A DNA stretch of 64,000 nucleotides. It comes from Yanghanlia sp047501535. GTDB lineage: Bacteria; Pseudomonadota; Gammaproteobacteria; Burkholderiales; Burkholderiaceae_B. Position numbers and translations under genes: made by a program. Positions 25,654-34,952 of this stretch are shown here, in pieces (within the stretch, counting starts at the first letter, position 1; each line of letters opens with the position of its first letter). The stretch lies in contig NZ_JAZDRJ010000011.1 of assembly GCF_047501535.1 (NCBI RefSeq), forward strand, positions 62,001 to 126,000, given 5' to 3'. The notes beneath the pieces were generated by a model. That model searched no databases. It saw nothing but the letters and a program-made list of their open reading frames with translations, and was not told where the DNA came from.

Positions 25654-27033
25654 ATGCACTTGCACATCATTGGCATCTGCGGCACTTTCATGGGTGGTTT
25701 GGCGCTTATCGCTAGAGCGGCCGGGCATACCGTCACGGGTTGCGACGCCGGTGTCTACCCCCCCATGAGCACGCAGCTTGAGCAACAGGGTATTGAGCTC
25801 ATCGAAGGCTTCGAGGCCGACCAGCTGGCGCTGCGGCCCGACCTTTTCGTGGTTGGAAACGTCGTTAGTCGGGGTAACCCGCTCATGGAGGCCATACTCG
25901 ACGCGGGCCTGCCATACGTATCCGGCCCGCAATGGCTGGGTGAAAACATCTTGCGGGGTCAGCATGTGCTGGCCGTGGCGGGCACCCACGGAAAAACCAC
26001 CACTTCAGCCATGCTGGCCCATATCCTGGAAGCCAACGGTCTGGAACCCAACTTCCTGATCGGCGGTGTAGCCGAAGATTTTGGCATCTCCGCCCGCTAC
26101 AACCCCGAGCGCACGCACTTCGTGATCGAGGCCGACGAATACGACACCGCTTTCTTCGACAAGCGCTCGAAATTCGTTCATTACCGGCCACGCACAGCGA
26201 TTCTGAACAATCTGGAATACGACCACGCCGATATCTTCCCCGATCTGGCGGCCATTGAAACGCAATTCCACCATTTGGTGCGCATCATCCCCTCCCAGGG
26301 CCGCGTCATCCTGCCAGCCGACGACCTCGCTCTGCAACGCGTTATCGAACGCGGCTGCTGGACGCCGACTGAATCTTTCGGGCCCGGCGGCAACTGGCAG
26401 GCGGAAGGCGAACCGCAATCAGGCCACTTCAATGTGCTGTTGAACGGCCAGCATTCAGGCGCAGTAAGTTGGTCGCAGAGCGGCGCCCATAATCAGCGTA
26501 ATGCTCTGGCTGCCATTGCCGCCGCCCGCCAAGCTGGCGTTGAGCCAGCCCAAGCCATCGCCGCACTCAATGACTTTCGCGGCGTGAAACGACGCATGGA
26601 AGTGCGCGGCACCGTAAACGGTATCACCGTATACGACGATTTCGCCCACCACCCGACCGCCATCGCCACCACATTGGCAGGGCTGCGCCACCAACATCCG
26701 CAGGGGCGTATTCTGGCCGTCGTCGAGCCTCGCTCCAACACCATGAAGCTTGGAGCCATGGCCGCCCGCCTGCCCGGCTCGTTAGAGCAAGCTGATCTCG
26801 TTTTCTGCTACGGGGAAACCTCCGGCAAGCATGCGCTGGGCTGGGATGCCGCTGCAGTGCTTGCGCCCTTGGGAGAACGCGCTTCCACATGGCACGATAT
26901 GGATGCCATGGTGGCGGCCATTGTGGCGGGCTCTCAGCCTGGCGACCACATTCTCGTTATGAGCAACGGCGGCTTCGGCGGAATACATAATCGTCTTTTG
27001 CAACGCCTGAAAAACAACGGAGCGGCCACATGA
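25654..27033 (+). CDS. mpl: UDP-N-acetylmuramate:L-Ala-gamma-D-Glu-meso-DAP ligase
   Basis: Recycles murein tripeptide by joining it to UDP-MurNAc. The 459 residues match Mpl. The N-terminal Rossmann segment HIIGICGTFMGGLA, the ATP loop AGTHGKTTTSAML, EADEYDTAFFDKRSKF and the C-terminal YDDFAHHPTAI are diagnostic of Mpl rather than MurC. It starts a plus-strand series, overlapping the next gene by 4 bp. Confidence 0.96.
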   Translation: MHLHIIGICGTFMGGLALIARAAGHTVTGCDAGVYPPMSTQLEQQGIELIEGFEADQLALRPDLFVVGNVVSRGNPLMEAILDAGLPYVSGPQWLGENILRGQHVLAVAGTHGKTTTSAMLAHILEANGLEPNFLIGGVAEDFGISARYNPERTHFVIEADEYDTAFFDKRSKFVHYRPRTAILNNLEYDHADIFPDLAAIETQFHHLVRIIPSQGRVILPADDLALQRVIERGCWTPTESFGPGGNWQAEGEPQSGHFNVLLNGQHSGAVSWSQSGAHNQRNALAAIAAARQAGVEPAQAIAALNDFRGVKRRMEVRGTVNGITVYDDFAHHPTAIATTLAGLRHQHPQGRILAVVEPRSNTMKLGAMAARLPGSLEQADLVFCYGETSGKHALGWDAAAVLAPLGERASTWHDMDAMVAAIVAGSQPGDHILVMSNGGFGGIHNRLLQRLKNNGAAT

Positions 27034-27620
27034 TTCTCTACCTGCATGGTTTCCGCTCATCGCCGCAATCCACCAAGGCCAGCATGCTGGCCCAAGCAGT
27101 CCGGGAAGCCGGCCGCGCCGCAGATTGGGTCTGCCCACAGCTGCCCCCCAGCCCGCACGAGGCGTTGGTACTCTGTACCGGCCTGATCCAGCAGCGTATT
27201 GCACAAGGGATGGACTCCAAAACCGAGCTCGTCGTTCTGGGTTCGTCACTAGGCGGCTATTACGCCACCTGCCTGGCTGAAGCCTGGCAATGCCGTGCCC
27301 TGCTCTTCAACCCCGTGGTGCATGCAGCCCGCGACCTGGCCACCCAGGTGGGCGAACACACCATGTGGAACTCCGACGAGCGCTTCCATTTTCTGCCAAG
27401 CTATGTAGACGAGCTTGCCGACATGGCCGTGCCACGCCCCGCGCAACCCGAACGTTATTACCTTCTGGCCGCCAAAGGTGACGAAGTCTTGGATTGGCGC
27501 GAGATGGTGGAGTTCTACCAAGGCTGCGAACTACGCCTGCTGGAAGGCAGCGACCACGGCATTTCCGATTTCTCGCAGTGGCTGCCGGAAGTTCTTGAAC
27601 GCGTCCTGCGAACTCAATAG
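27030..27620 (+). CDS. YqiA/YcfP-type alpha/beta-fold esterase
   Basis: A 196-residue small hydrolase. N-terminal YLHGFRSSPQSTKA is the oxyanion segment of the YqiA family. The nucleophile elbow is GSSLGGYYA. A late SDHGISDF supplies the likely histidine, and KGDEVLDWRE the acidic residue. In E. coli YqiA is a short-chain esterase. Translational coupling to mpl is suggested by the ATGA overlap. Confidence 0.88.
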   Translation: MILYLHGFRSSPQSTKASMLAQAVREAGRAADWVCPQLPPSPHEALVLCTGLIQQRIAQGMDSKTELVVLGSSLGGYYATCLAEAWQCRALLFNPVVHAARDLATQVGEHTMWNSDERFHFLPSYVDELADMAVPRPAQPERYYLLAAKGDEVLDWREMVEFYQGCELRLLEGSDHGISDFSQWLPEVLERVLRTQ

Positions 27621-27659
27621 ACAAACCCGCCGCGCACAGCGGCACCTGAAAAAGACATC

Positions 27660-29552
27660 ATGCACGTCCTTTACGAAGAAAGCGGCACATTCAAGGCCGC
27701 GCGGATTTTTTCCCGCAGCGATTCCACCATGCAGGTGGAGTCCGAATCGGGCAAGCGCAGCAAAATCAAGAATGCCATCGTACTATTTGAGTTCGACTCG
27801 CCCGAACCCGCACAGTTGCTCAGCCAGGCACAGGCGGAAGCCGAGAAAATAGAAATCGACTTTCTGTGGGAATGCGCTCCCCAGGAAGAATTCGAGGCCA
27901 CAGTTTTTGCTGAAGACTATTACGGACATGTGCCCAGTGCGGTAGAAAAAGCCGCATTGATTTTTGCGCTGAATAGCGCCCCGGCCTACTTTCACCGCCG
28001 CGGTAAAGGCCGCTATCGCCCCGCTCCACCCGATATCCTGGCCGCCGCATTGGCCGCCATCGAAAAGAAACGCTTGCAGGCAGAGCAGCAGCAGCGTTGG
28101 ACAGATCAGCTACTAGCCGGCGAATTGCCGGAGGAAATCGCCCAGGTTGCGACCTCCTTGCTAGTTAAGCCCGACAAAAACTCGAATGAATGGAAAGCCT
28201 TTGCTGCTGCGGTGGAGCAGAAGCGCACCACACCCGAGCAACTTCTGCTGTCTGTAGGCGCTTGGCCCCATCCTCTGGCCCTGCACCAAACTCGCTTCAT
28301 GGCCACCCATTTCCCTAAGGGCGCCACCTTTCCCGATCTGGCGCTTGCTTCGTCGAGCCAGTTCGATGACCTGCCGATCGCAGACGTTGTGGCCTACTCC
28401 ATGGATGACAGCTTCACCACCGAGGTGGATGATGCGCTGTCAGTGACTATGCTGGGCGAGAACGTCATGCGACTGGGCATCCATATCGCTGCGCCTGGTC
28501 TAGCCATTGAGCGGGATGACGACATCGACCGTCTGGCACGCTCCAGAATGTCTACGGTGTATATACCCGGTCACAAAATTCCGATGCTGCCCGATTCGCT
28601 CATCACGGCTTTTTCCCTTGATGCGGGCGAACTGCGGCCGGCGCTTTCCCTCTATGTGGACGCCAATCTGGAAACCGGCGAAATGCTAGGCAGCGAAACC
28701 CGCTTGGAGCGCATACGCGTGGCGGAAAATCTGCGCCACAACCTGCTTGATGAAGCCGTTACCGTCGAGGCGCTGGCCGACCCTTCCGCCCACATTCCCT
28801 ACGGAGAGTGGCTGCGACCTCTTTGGCGCTATGCCTTGCATTTGAGCGCCCAGCGTGAGGCCGTACGAGGCAAGCCCGAAAATAACAGCCGGGTCGAATA
28901 CAGCTTTGTGCTGGAAGGCCCGCACGACGACCCCGACACCAAGGTGAAGTTGGTCCCGCGCCGTCGCGACGCGCCGCTGGATCGCATCATCGCGGAATAC
29001 ATGATTCTGGCCAACAACTTGTGGGGCGGGCTGCTGGCGCAGCACGATGTCCCGGGCATTTACCGCTCACAACAAGCAGGCCGGGTGCGCATGTCCACTC
29101 ATGCTCTGCCCCATGAAGCCATCGGTGTGCCCTATTACGCTTGGTCCACCTCGCCCTTGCGCCGCTATATTGACCTGATTAACCAGTTGCAGGTTATTGC
29201 AACAGCCCGCCACGGCGTGTCGGCACGGCTTGCCGCCCCCTTCAAACCCAAGGATGCAGATCTCTTCGCTATTATTGGCGCTTTCGATGCCCAGTACGCG
29301 GCTTGGGGAGACTACCAAAGCGCCATGGAGCGCTATTGGTGCTTGCGGTGGCTGCAACAACAGGACATCCGAGTGATCACCGCCACGGTGTTACGTGATG
29401 ATCTGGTCCGACTGGATGGCGCACCGCTGGTGACGCGGGTGCCCGGCCTGCCCGCACTGGAACGCGGCCACCAGGTGACGATTGAAATCCTCGGCTACGA
29501 TGAGCTCGCCCTTGAACTGGAGTGCAGGCTGCGCGACACTGCTCCTGTCTGA
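27660..29552 (+). CDS. RNase II/R-family (RNB domain) exoribonuclease
   Basis: A 630-residue protein with an N-terminal helical/cold-shock-like region and an RNB catalytic domain from about 235 to 560. The catalytic cluster reads SMDDSFTTEVDDAL: D249/D250, D257 and D258 align with the magnesium ligands of RNase II, while one conserved Asp is Glu (E255), as in the RNase II-like branch seen in plants, cyanobacteria and some proteobacteria. The STSPLRRYIDL segment gives the conserved arginines. No C-terminal Lys-rich S1 tail typical of RNase R is seen. It probably degrades RNA 3' to 5'. Confidence 0.87.
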   Translation: MHVLYEESGTFKAARIFSRSDSTMQVESESGKRSKIKNAIVLFEFDSPEPAQLLSQAQAEAEKIEIDFLWECAPQEEFEATVFAEDYYGHVPSAVEKAALIFALNSAPAYFHRRGKGRYRPAPPDILAAALAAIEKKRLQAEQQQRWTDQLLAGELPEEIAQVATSLLVKPDKNSNEWKAFAAAVEQKRTTPEQLLLSVGAWPHPLALHQTRFMATHFPKGATFPDLALASSSQFDDLPIADVVAYSMDDSFTTEVDDALSVTMLGENVMRLGIHIAAPGLAIERDDDIDRLARSRMSTVYIPGHKIPMLPDSLITAFSLDAGELRPALSLYVDANLETGEMLGSETRLERIRVAENLRHNLLDEAVTVEALADPSAHIPYGEWLRPLWRYALHLSAQREAVRGKPENNSRVEYSFVLEGPHDDPDTKVKLVPRRRDAPLDRIIAEYMILANNLWGGLLAQHDVPGIYRSQQAGRVRMSTHALPHEAIGVPYYAWSTSPLRRYIDLINQLQVIATARHGVSARLAAPFKPKDADLFAIIGAFDAQYAAWGDYQSAMERYWCLRWLQQQDIRVITATVLRDDLVRLDGAPLVTRVPGLPALERGHQVTIEILGYDELALELECRLRDTAPV

Positions 29553-29573
29553 TTTCTCTAGCCGTCTGTTGCC

Positions 29574-30455
29574 ATGTCCGTGCTCACCGCCCGCCTTCTG
29601 CAAATACGTGGACGCCGCGATGATTATCTCGGCTTGGCTCTGCTGATTTCCATCGCGGTTCATGCCAGCCTGCTGGCCGTACGCTTTGCCGGCCCTCCAG
29701 CGGTGGCGCCGCCCAACACCACTATGGAAGTCGTTTTACTGAATGTCCAGGGCGATACCCCACCCCTGCGGCCCCAAGTGCTGGCTCAACATGACTTTGA
29801 TGGCGGCGGCAGCGATGCCGCCGGCCTAGCCGCCACTCCGCTGCCGCGTACCGCCACCGACACCCCTCATGAGGTTGTGCTGGCCGCCATGTTGCAACGC
29901 CAGAAGGAGCTGGAAGCAGAACAGGAGCGCCTGTTTGCCCTGTTACAAGCCCGCGCCGACGCACCGACAGCACCCGACACGCCCCAACCGGACACCCCGC
30001 CCGGCGAACCGGGCGATGACGAGCTTCGCCAGGAAAGCCTGATTATCAATGCCCGGATCGCAGCCCTCAAGGAAAAAATCGAACAATACAACGCCAGGCC
30101 GCGCCACCACTTCGTTGGCCCTTCTGCCGCCTCAGCGCCAGAGGCACGCTATATAGAGGCTTGGCGCCGCAAGATTGAACTGCTGGGCACCGAGCATTAC
30201 CCCCTGGAAGCCCGAGGGAAAATCTACGGCAGCCTGCAATTGACGGTTTATATCCGGCGCGATGGTTCGCTTGAACGCGTAGAAATCGACCGTCCCGCAG
30301 AACATGCCGTACTCAATCAGGCGGCCTTGCGTATTGTGCAACTGGCCGCACCGTTTCCGCCCTTGCCGCCCGAGCTGGCGCACGATACTGATATCCTCGC
30401 CATTACCCGTACTTGGAACTTCACACACGAACAACTGGAAACCCGGCTACCCTGA
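29574..30455 (+). CDS. TonB-family energy-transducer-like protein
   Basis: A 293-residue protein anchored by one N-terminal membrane helix (about 19-38, LALLISIAVHASLLAVRF, the SxxxH pattern of TonB proteins). A central region is predicted to be coiled-coil or charged (QRQKELEAEQERLFALLQ and ARIAALKEKIEQYN). The C-terminal TonB domain (about 185-290) contains YPLEARGKIYGSLQLTVYIRRDGSLE. The Pro-rich periplasmic spacer of classical TonB is short. No exbB or exbD is nearby, so energisation by ExbBD is uncertain. It sits between the RNase gene and aroE. Confidence 0.82.
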   Translation: MSVLTARLLQIRGRRDDYLGLALLISIAVHASLLAVRFAGPPAVAPPNTTMEVVLLNVQGDTPPLRPQVLAQHDFDGGGSDAAGLAATPLPRTATDTPHEVVLAAMLQRQKELEAEQERLFALLQARADAPTAPDTPQPDTPPGEPGDDELRQESLIINARIAALKEKIEQYNARPRHHFVGPSAASAPEARYIEAWRRKIELLGTEHYPLEARGKIYGSLQLTVYIRRDGSLERVEIDRPAEHAVLNQAALRIVQLAAPFPPLPPELAHDTDILAITRTWNFTHEQLETRLP

Positions 30456-30515
30456 AGTACAAGATCTCACTGAGTACAACCGCTTCAATCATCTGCTGGA
30501 ACTTCACACCCACCC

Positions 30516-31367
30516 ATGACCGAAACCCACTTTCTCCGCTATGCAGTTATCGGCAACCCCATTGAACACAGCCGCTCACCCGCCATTCATCAGGCTTTCG
30601 CCAAACAATGCGGCATTGAACTGGAATACGGGAAACTGTTAGCGCCTCCCGAGGGTTTCACAACAGCAGTTGACGAATTTTTCTCACAAGGCGGCCATGG
30701 CCTGAATGTGACCGTGCCGTTCAAAGAAGAAGCATTCGAACTGGCACGCGATGCATTAAGTCGCCGGGCTGAATTGGCCGGCGCCGTCAACACACTGTGG
30801 ATGGATCAGGGCCGCCTGCATGGCTGCAATACGGACGGCGTAGGCCTGCTGGCCGACTTACGGCGCCTGGGGCACGACCCAGCCGACCGGCGGGTTTTGC
30901 TGGTGGGTGCAGGCGGCGCCGCGCGCGGAGTACTATTGCCCTTGCTGGAGGCAGGCTGTACCCACCTGCGCATTGTTAACCGCAGCGTTGAACGCGCCAC
31001 CGGGCTGCACGCCGAAACCGCCGCCGGGCTGCCGCAATTTTCCGGCCTTCTATCCTCAGGCGCACTGGCTGACGCCGGCACTGAGTGGGACATTGTTATC
31101 AATGCTACATCCGGCGGGCTGTCAGGTCAGGCGCCGGCTCTGCCGGAAGATTTGTACGCAGATGGAGCGCTCGCCTATGACATGGTGTATGCGAGCAAAC
31201 CCACCCCGTTCATGGAACAAGCCCGCGCTGCAGGCGCCCACCAATGCGCCGATGGGCTGGGCATGCTGGTTGGTCAGGCGGCGGCCAGCTTTGAAATCTG
31301 GCATGGGGTGCGCCCTGAAACAGAAGCCGTGCTGACCATGTTGCGCAACGAGTTAAGCGCTTCCTAA
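30516..31367 (+). CDS. aroE: Shikimate dehydrogenase
   Basis: NADPH-dependent reduction of 3-dehydroshikimate. The 283 residues show substrate-binding GNPIEHSRSPAIH, the catalytic-lysine segment NVTVPFKEEAF, the nucleotide loop GAGGAARGV and the NRS motif (IVNRS) that favours NADP. The C-terminal GLGMLVGQAAASFEIWHG is conserved. The next gene, mtgA, begins 10 bp later. Confidence 0.96.
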   Translation: MTETHFLRYAVIGNPIEHSRSPAIHQAFAKQCGIELEYGKLLAPPEGFTTAVDEFFSQGGHGLNVTVPFKEEAFELARDALSRRAELAGAVNTLWMDQGRLHGCNTDGVGLLADLRRLGHDPADRRVLLVGAGGAARGVLLPLLEAGCTHLRIVNRSVERATGLHAETAAGLPQFSGLLSSGALADAGTEWDIVINATSGGLSGQAPALPEDLYADGALAYDMVYASKPTPFMEQARAAGAHQCADGLGMLVGQAAASFEIWHGVRPETEAVLTMLRNELSAS

Positions 31368-31377
31368 ACGCTACACC

Positions 31378-32082
31378 ATGTGGGTTTTCCGTCTATTCAG
31401 AATCTTTATTCTTGCCGGCGTCGTTCTATTTGCCCTATATCAGATCGGCCTGTTCATCTTGGTGCTGTGGTACGGCTTTTTCAACCCGTCAAACACTGCC
31501 GTGATGCAACAGACCTTGCGCGAGCTACGTCGAGAAAACCCCGAAGCCCAGTTATTGCATCAGTGGGTGCCCTACGACCAGATCAGCGTTAATCTGAAGC
31601 GAGCGGTAGTTGCATCTGAAGACTCGAACTTCATTAATCATTCGGGTGTTGAGTGGCAGGACATTAAACGCGCCTGGGAACACAACCGCAGACAAGCCGC
31701 CAGCGGCGGCACTGCCATTCGCGGCGGTTCCACCATTTCCCAGCAGCTGGCTAAAAACCTGTTTCTGTCTAATTCACGCAGCTATGTTCGCAAAGGGCAG
31801 GAGCTTATCATCACGTACATGATTGAGCTCACCATGAGCAAAGAACGCATTCTGGAGCTTTACTTGAATTTCGCACAATGGGGTGTGAATGTTTTTGGTG
31901 CTCAGGCAGCGGCTCAGCATTATTACAAGAGTCAGGCGTCAGATTTGAGTTCAAGCCAGGCGGCACGCCTAGCATCCATGCTGCCGCGCCCCGCTTACTA
32001 CGACCGTAACGGCAACACCCGCTATCTGCAATCACGCACCGCCACCATACAAAAACGCATGAGGCTGGTTGAAGTCCCCTGA
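31378..32082 (+). CDS. mtgA: Monofunctional biosynthetic peptidoglycan transglycosylase
   Basis: Polymerises lipid II into glycan strands. The 234 residues contain one N-terminal membrane helix (about 7-32) and a GT51 domain. Motif 1 holds the catalytic Glu (VVASEDSNFINHSG), motif 2 is GGSTISQQLAKNLFL, motif 3 is RKGQELIITYMIELTMSKERILELYLN. No transpeptidase domain follows. The aroE-mtgA pairing is common in betaproteobacteria. Confidence 0.96.
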   Translation: MWVFRLFRIFILAGVVLFALYQIGLFILVLWYGFFNPSNTAVMQQTLRELRRENPEAQLLHQWVPYDQISVNLKRAVVASEDSNFINHSGVEWQDIKRAWEHNRRQAASGGTAIRGGSTISQQLAKNLFLSNSRSYVRKGQELIITYMIELTMSKERILELYLNFAQWGVNVFGAQAAAQHYYKSQASDLSSSQAARLASMLPRPAYYDRNGNTRYLQSRTATIQKRMRLVEVP

Positions 32083-32100
32083 ATAGCGGTGCAACGACCA

Positions 32101-32128
32101 TTGCAGGAATGTTAACCTTGCATATTTA
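32101..32128 (+). promoter_or_regulatory. Candidate promoter for lptG-apaH
   Basis: TTGCAG (32101-32106) and TATTTA (32123-32128) are separated by 16 bp, ending 28 bp before the lptG ATG. This is the only plausible sigma-70 pair in the 74-bp mtgA-lptG gap. It is a pattern match only. Confidence 0.3.
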
Positions 32129-32156
32129 GCTCTTCGAACATTACTTCAGAATTCTC

Positions 32157-33335
32157 ATGCGCACGGCCCGCCGCTATCTTGCGAAAGAGATCTACCGATC
32201 CAGCTCTGTCGTGCTTATCGCCTTGCTGGGCCTGTTCACGTTCTTTGCCCTGATCGAAGAGCTCGACAAGGTCGGAACCCAGTTCACCTTGATGAACCTG
32301 TTCTACATGCAGGCGCTGGCATTACCCACCTATTTGTACGACCTATTACCTATCGGGGTTCTGATCGGCTCTGTGCTGGCTTTGGCTGGGCTGGCGCAGC
32401 GCAATGAACTCGTGATTTTGCGCGTCTCCGGCATTAGCGGCCTCAAGCTTCTGGGCATGCTCTGGGTGGTGACCATCCCCTGGGTAGTGGGGGCCTTTTT
32501 GCTTTCTGAAGTTATTACGCCTGCAGCGGAACTCAAAGCCAGTGAAGTCAGCCTGAATCTTCTGGGCCGCGCCGAAGGCGGGCGCATGAGCAGCGGTTAC
32601 TGGTTTAAAGAAACTGACGCCCAGGGCGGGACCCGCATCATTAATATTTCCAAGCTGAATACCAATGGTGCGGTCAGCCAGATCACCCTGTATGAGTTCC
32701 GCGCCGGCCAAGAACTGACTTCGATATCGCAAGCGGAACACGGGCAGTTTACCGATGGCACCCTGCTGCTCAAAAACGTAACCGAAACCATTATTGATGA
32801 AAGCTCGGTACAGGCGCTGGCCGATACCACCCCCCCTTCCGCGCCCGTGACGCGCGTCGAGCAGCGAGCTGAGCGGCTGCTCAACACCACCCTGACGCCC
32901 GAACGCCTGATCGCCCGGGTACTAACGCCCGAACGCATGTCGATTCTCGATCTGGCCGACTACATTAACTATCTTTCGGACAACAATCTGCAAACGGATC
33001 GGCAAGTTGTTGCGCTATGGCGCAAGGTCGCCTATCCCTTCACCCTTTTCGTGATGATGACCATCGCCGCGCCCATTGCTTTCATGCAGACCCGCAAGGG
33101 CGGCGTCGGCAGCAAAGTATTCATCGGCATTCTGCTTGGTGTAGGCTTCTTCATGGGTAACCAGCTTGCCCTGAACGTGGGCATGCTAAGCCGCTGGGCG
33201 CCCTGGGTAACGGCATTGGTGCCCAATCTGGCAGCCTTGGCCATCGCCTTCGGTGCACTATTGCTGATGGAAAATCAACATGGGGTACGCCGCTTTATCC
33301 AGAACCGCGTGCCCTGGAGCAAAACTCTGGCATGA
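32157..33335 (+). CDS. lptG: LPS export ABC transporter permease LptG
   Basis: Permease subunit of LptB2FG, which extracts lipopolysaccharide from the inner membrane. The 392 residues have the YjgP/YjgQ layout: helices 1-3 near the N-terminus (LIALLGLFTFFALIEEL, GVLIGSVLALAGLAQRNELVILRVSG), a periplasmic beta-jellyroll (about 120-260), and helices 4-6. The AQRNELVILRVSG coupling segment and a lysine/arginine-rich N-terminus support LptG rather than LptF. lptF, usually directly upstream, is not here; the upstream neighbour is mtgA. The stop overlaps apaH by 4 bp. Confidence 0.9.
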   Translation: MRTARRYLAKEIYRSSSVVLIALLGLFTFFALIEELDKVGTQFTLMNLFYMQALALPTYLYDLLPIGVLIGSVLALAGLAQRNELVILRVSGISGLKLLGMLWVVTIPWVVGAFLLSEVITPAAELKASEVSLNLLGRAEGGRMSSGYWFKETDAQGGTRIINISKLNTNGAVSQITLYEFRAGQELTSISQAEHGQFTDGTLLLKNVTETIIDESSVQALADTTPPSAPVTRVEQRAERLLNTTLTPERLIARVLTPERMSILDLADYINYLSDNNLQTDRQVVALWRKVAYPFTLFVMMTIAAPIAFMQTRKGGVGSKVFIGILLGVGFFMGNQLALNVGMLSRWAPWVTALVPNLAALAIAFGALLLMENQHGVRRFIQNRVPWSKTLA

Positions 33336-34171
33336 CCACTCACCCCCCCATCTGGATGATAGGCGACTTGCAAGGTTGCAACGATGCCCTGCAGCGCCTG
33401 CTTGATCATCCTGACATCGCCGCCGACCGGAACGCCCGTTTCTGGTTTGCCGGAGACCTTGTCAACCGCGGCCCGGACTCTCTGAAAACCCTGCGCACAA
33501 TTATGTCGCTGGGCGATCGCGCCACCTGCGTGCTTGGAAATCACGACTTCCACCTGCTGGCCATTGCTGCAGGCTTCAAAAAGCCCGGTAAATCCGATAC
33601 CTTTGACGAGATCCTCGCTGCACCCGATGCCGAAGGCATTCTAGATTGGGTTCGGCATCGCCCCCTACTGCACCGCGAGCATAATCACATCATGGTGCAC
33701 GCTGGCATTCTGCCGCCCTGGAGCGCGACTCAGGCACAAGAACTGGCTCGTGAAGTGGAAACCGCCATGCGCGGCCCACGTTGGGCGACGGCATTAGAAA
33801 AAATCTACGGTAACGAGCCGAACTACTGGGACAAAAACCTGGAAAACGGCAAACGCCTGCGGGTGATCGTCAATGCCATGACGCGCATGCGGATGTGTAC
33901 GCCCGATGGTCGGATGGATTTCTCACATAAGCACGCTCCCGACTCAAAAGGCGGGCTGGTGCCGTGGTTTGACGTGCCGGGCCGTGTCATTGAAGATGAA
34001 ACCATCGTGTTCGGGCACTGGTCGACATTGGGGCTGATGATACGCCCCGACGCCATCTGCCTGGACACCGGCTGTGTATGGGGCCGCCAGCTCACCGCCT
34101 TACGTCTGCATGACCACAAGCTGGTACAGGTGAATTGCCACCCCTTCAGGGCGCCCGCCACACAGGGTTGA
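33332..34171 (+). CDS. apaH: Symmetrical bis(5'-nucleosyl)-tetraphosphatase
   Basis: Hydrolyses Ap4A to two ADP, limiting alarmone and cap levels. The 279 residues carry the calcineurin-like metallophosphatase motifs GDLQGCNDAL, FAGDLVNRGPDS, CVLGNHDFHLL and VHAGILPPW, plus GHWSTLG near the C-terminus. It is coupled to lptG by an ATGA overlap. It converges with plsC, whose stop lies 22 bp away. Confidence 0.96.
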   Translation: MTTHPPIWMIGDLQGCNDALQRLLDHPDIAADRNARFWFAGDLVNRGPDSLKTLRTIMSLGDRATCVLGNHDFHLLAIAAGFKKPGKSDTFDEILAAPDAEGILDWVRHRPLLHREHNHIMVHAGILPPWSATQAQELAREVETAMRGPRWATALEKIYGNEPNYWDKNLENGKRLRVIVNAMTRMRMCTPDGRMDFSHKHAPDSKGGLVPWFDVPGRVIEDETIVFGHWSTLGLMIRPDAICLDTGCVWGRQLTALRLHDHKLVQVNCHPFRAPATQG

Positions 34172-34192
34172 AAGCCCGTCGGCAGCGGTGAC

Positions 34193-34948
34193 TCAGACGC
34201 TGCCCGCGTCTGTTTTCACGATGCCACGAATCATCTCGTAGGCGTGTCCGGCTACCCCCGCCCGGCCCATCTCAGCACACTCGGCCGCGCTGATGACGGG
34301 GCAGAACACCAGTTCCACTACCGTGCCGGTTGCTGTCAACAGGTTCCAGATATTGTGCACCAGTGTCTGTTCACCCACGAAGGCGTAGCGCGTCGTGCGC
34401 TCGCCGCGCCGCCAAAACAGCAGGGCGACCGGTTGAATATCAACACCCGCACGCAAGGCCGGCTCAAACAGACTGGTATGGAAGGGCGAGACATCCAGCC
34501 CCATAGACGTCGTACCCTCAGGAAACAAGCCAACGGCCTCGCCTCGGGCAAAACGCTCGTTCATCTGGTGGCCGACCGCCCGCACAGCATGACGACGGCC
34601 GCGCTCAATGAATAGGGTGCCTGCCCCCGCTACCAGCCAACCGATGATTGGCCATTTACGGATATCGCTTTTGGCAATGAAGGACACCGCTCTCACGCTG
34701 TCCATCACAAAAATATCGACCCACGACACATGGTTGGCAACCCACAGCACTGCGCCATTCAGTTTGGGCTCACCACGGTAACGCACAGACACGCCGCAAC
34801 AGGCCATTAGCACACGCGACCAATGATGGATCATCCATTGCCGCTGACTCAGGCGAACAACCGGAAATATCACGATGACGGTGAACAGCCCGCCTAGCAA
34901 CCAGCTTACAAGCAACACCAGCCGAACCGGAAATAACAACAAACCCAC
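34193..34948 (-). CDS. plsC: 1-acyl-sn-glycerol-3-phosphate acyltransferase (PlsC family)
   Basis: Adds the second acyl chain in phosphatidic-acid synthesis, at the inner membrane. The 251 residues contain an N-terminal membrane segment (VRLVLLVSWLLGGLFTVIVIF), the catalytic motif NHVSWVDIF (H-x4-D), IERGRR, and the glycerol-phosphate-binding FPEGTTS. Ornithine-lipid acyltransferases (OlsA) look similar, so the substrate is not certain. ruvX starts upstream with a 4-bp gap, in the run yqgE-ruvX-plsC. Confidence 0.87.
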   Translation of the reverse strand: MGLLLFPVRLVLLVSWLLGGLFTVIVIFPVVRLSQRQWMIHHWSRVLMACCGVSVRYRGEPKLNGAVLWVANHVSWVDIFVMDSVRAVSFIAKSDIRKWPIIGWLVAGAGTLFIERGRRHAVRAVGHQMNERFARGEAVGLFPEGTTSMGLDVSPFHTSLFEPALRAGVDIQPVALLFWRRGERTTRYAFVGEQTLVHNIWNLLTATGTVVELVFCPVISAAECAEMGRAGVAGHAYEMIRGIVKTDAGSV

Positions 34949-34952
34949 CCGG

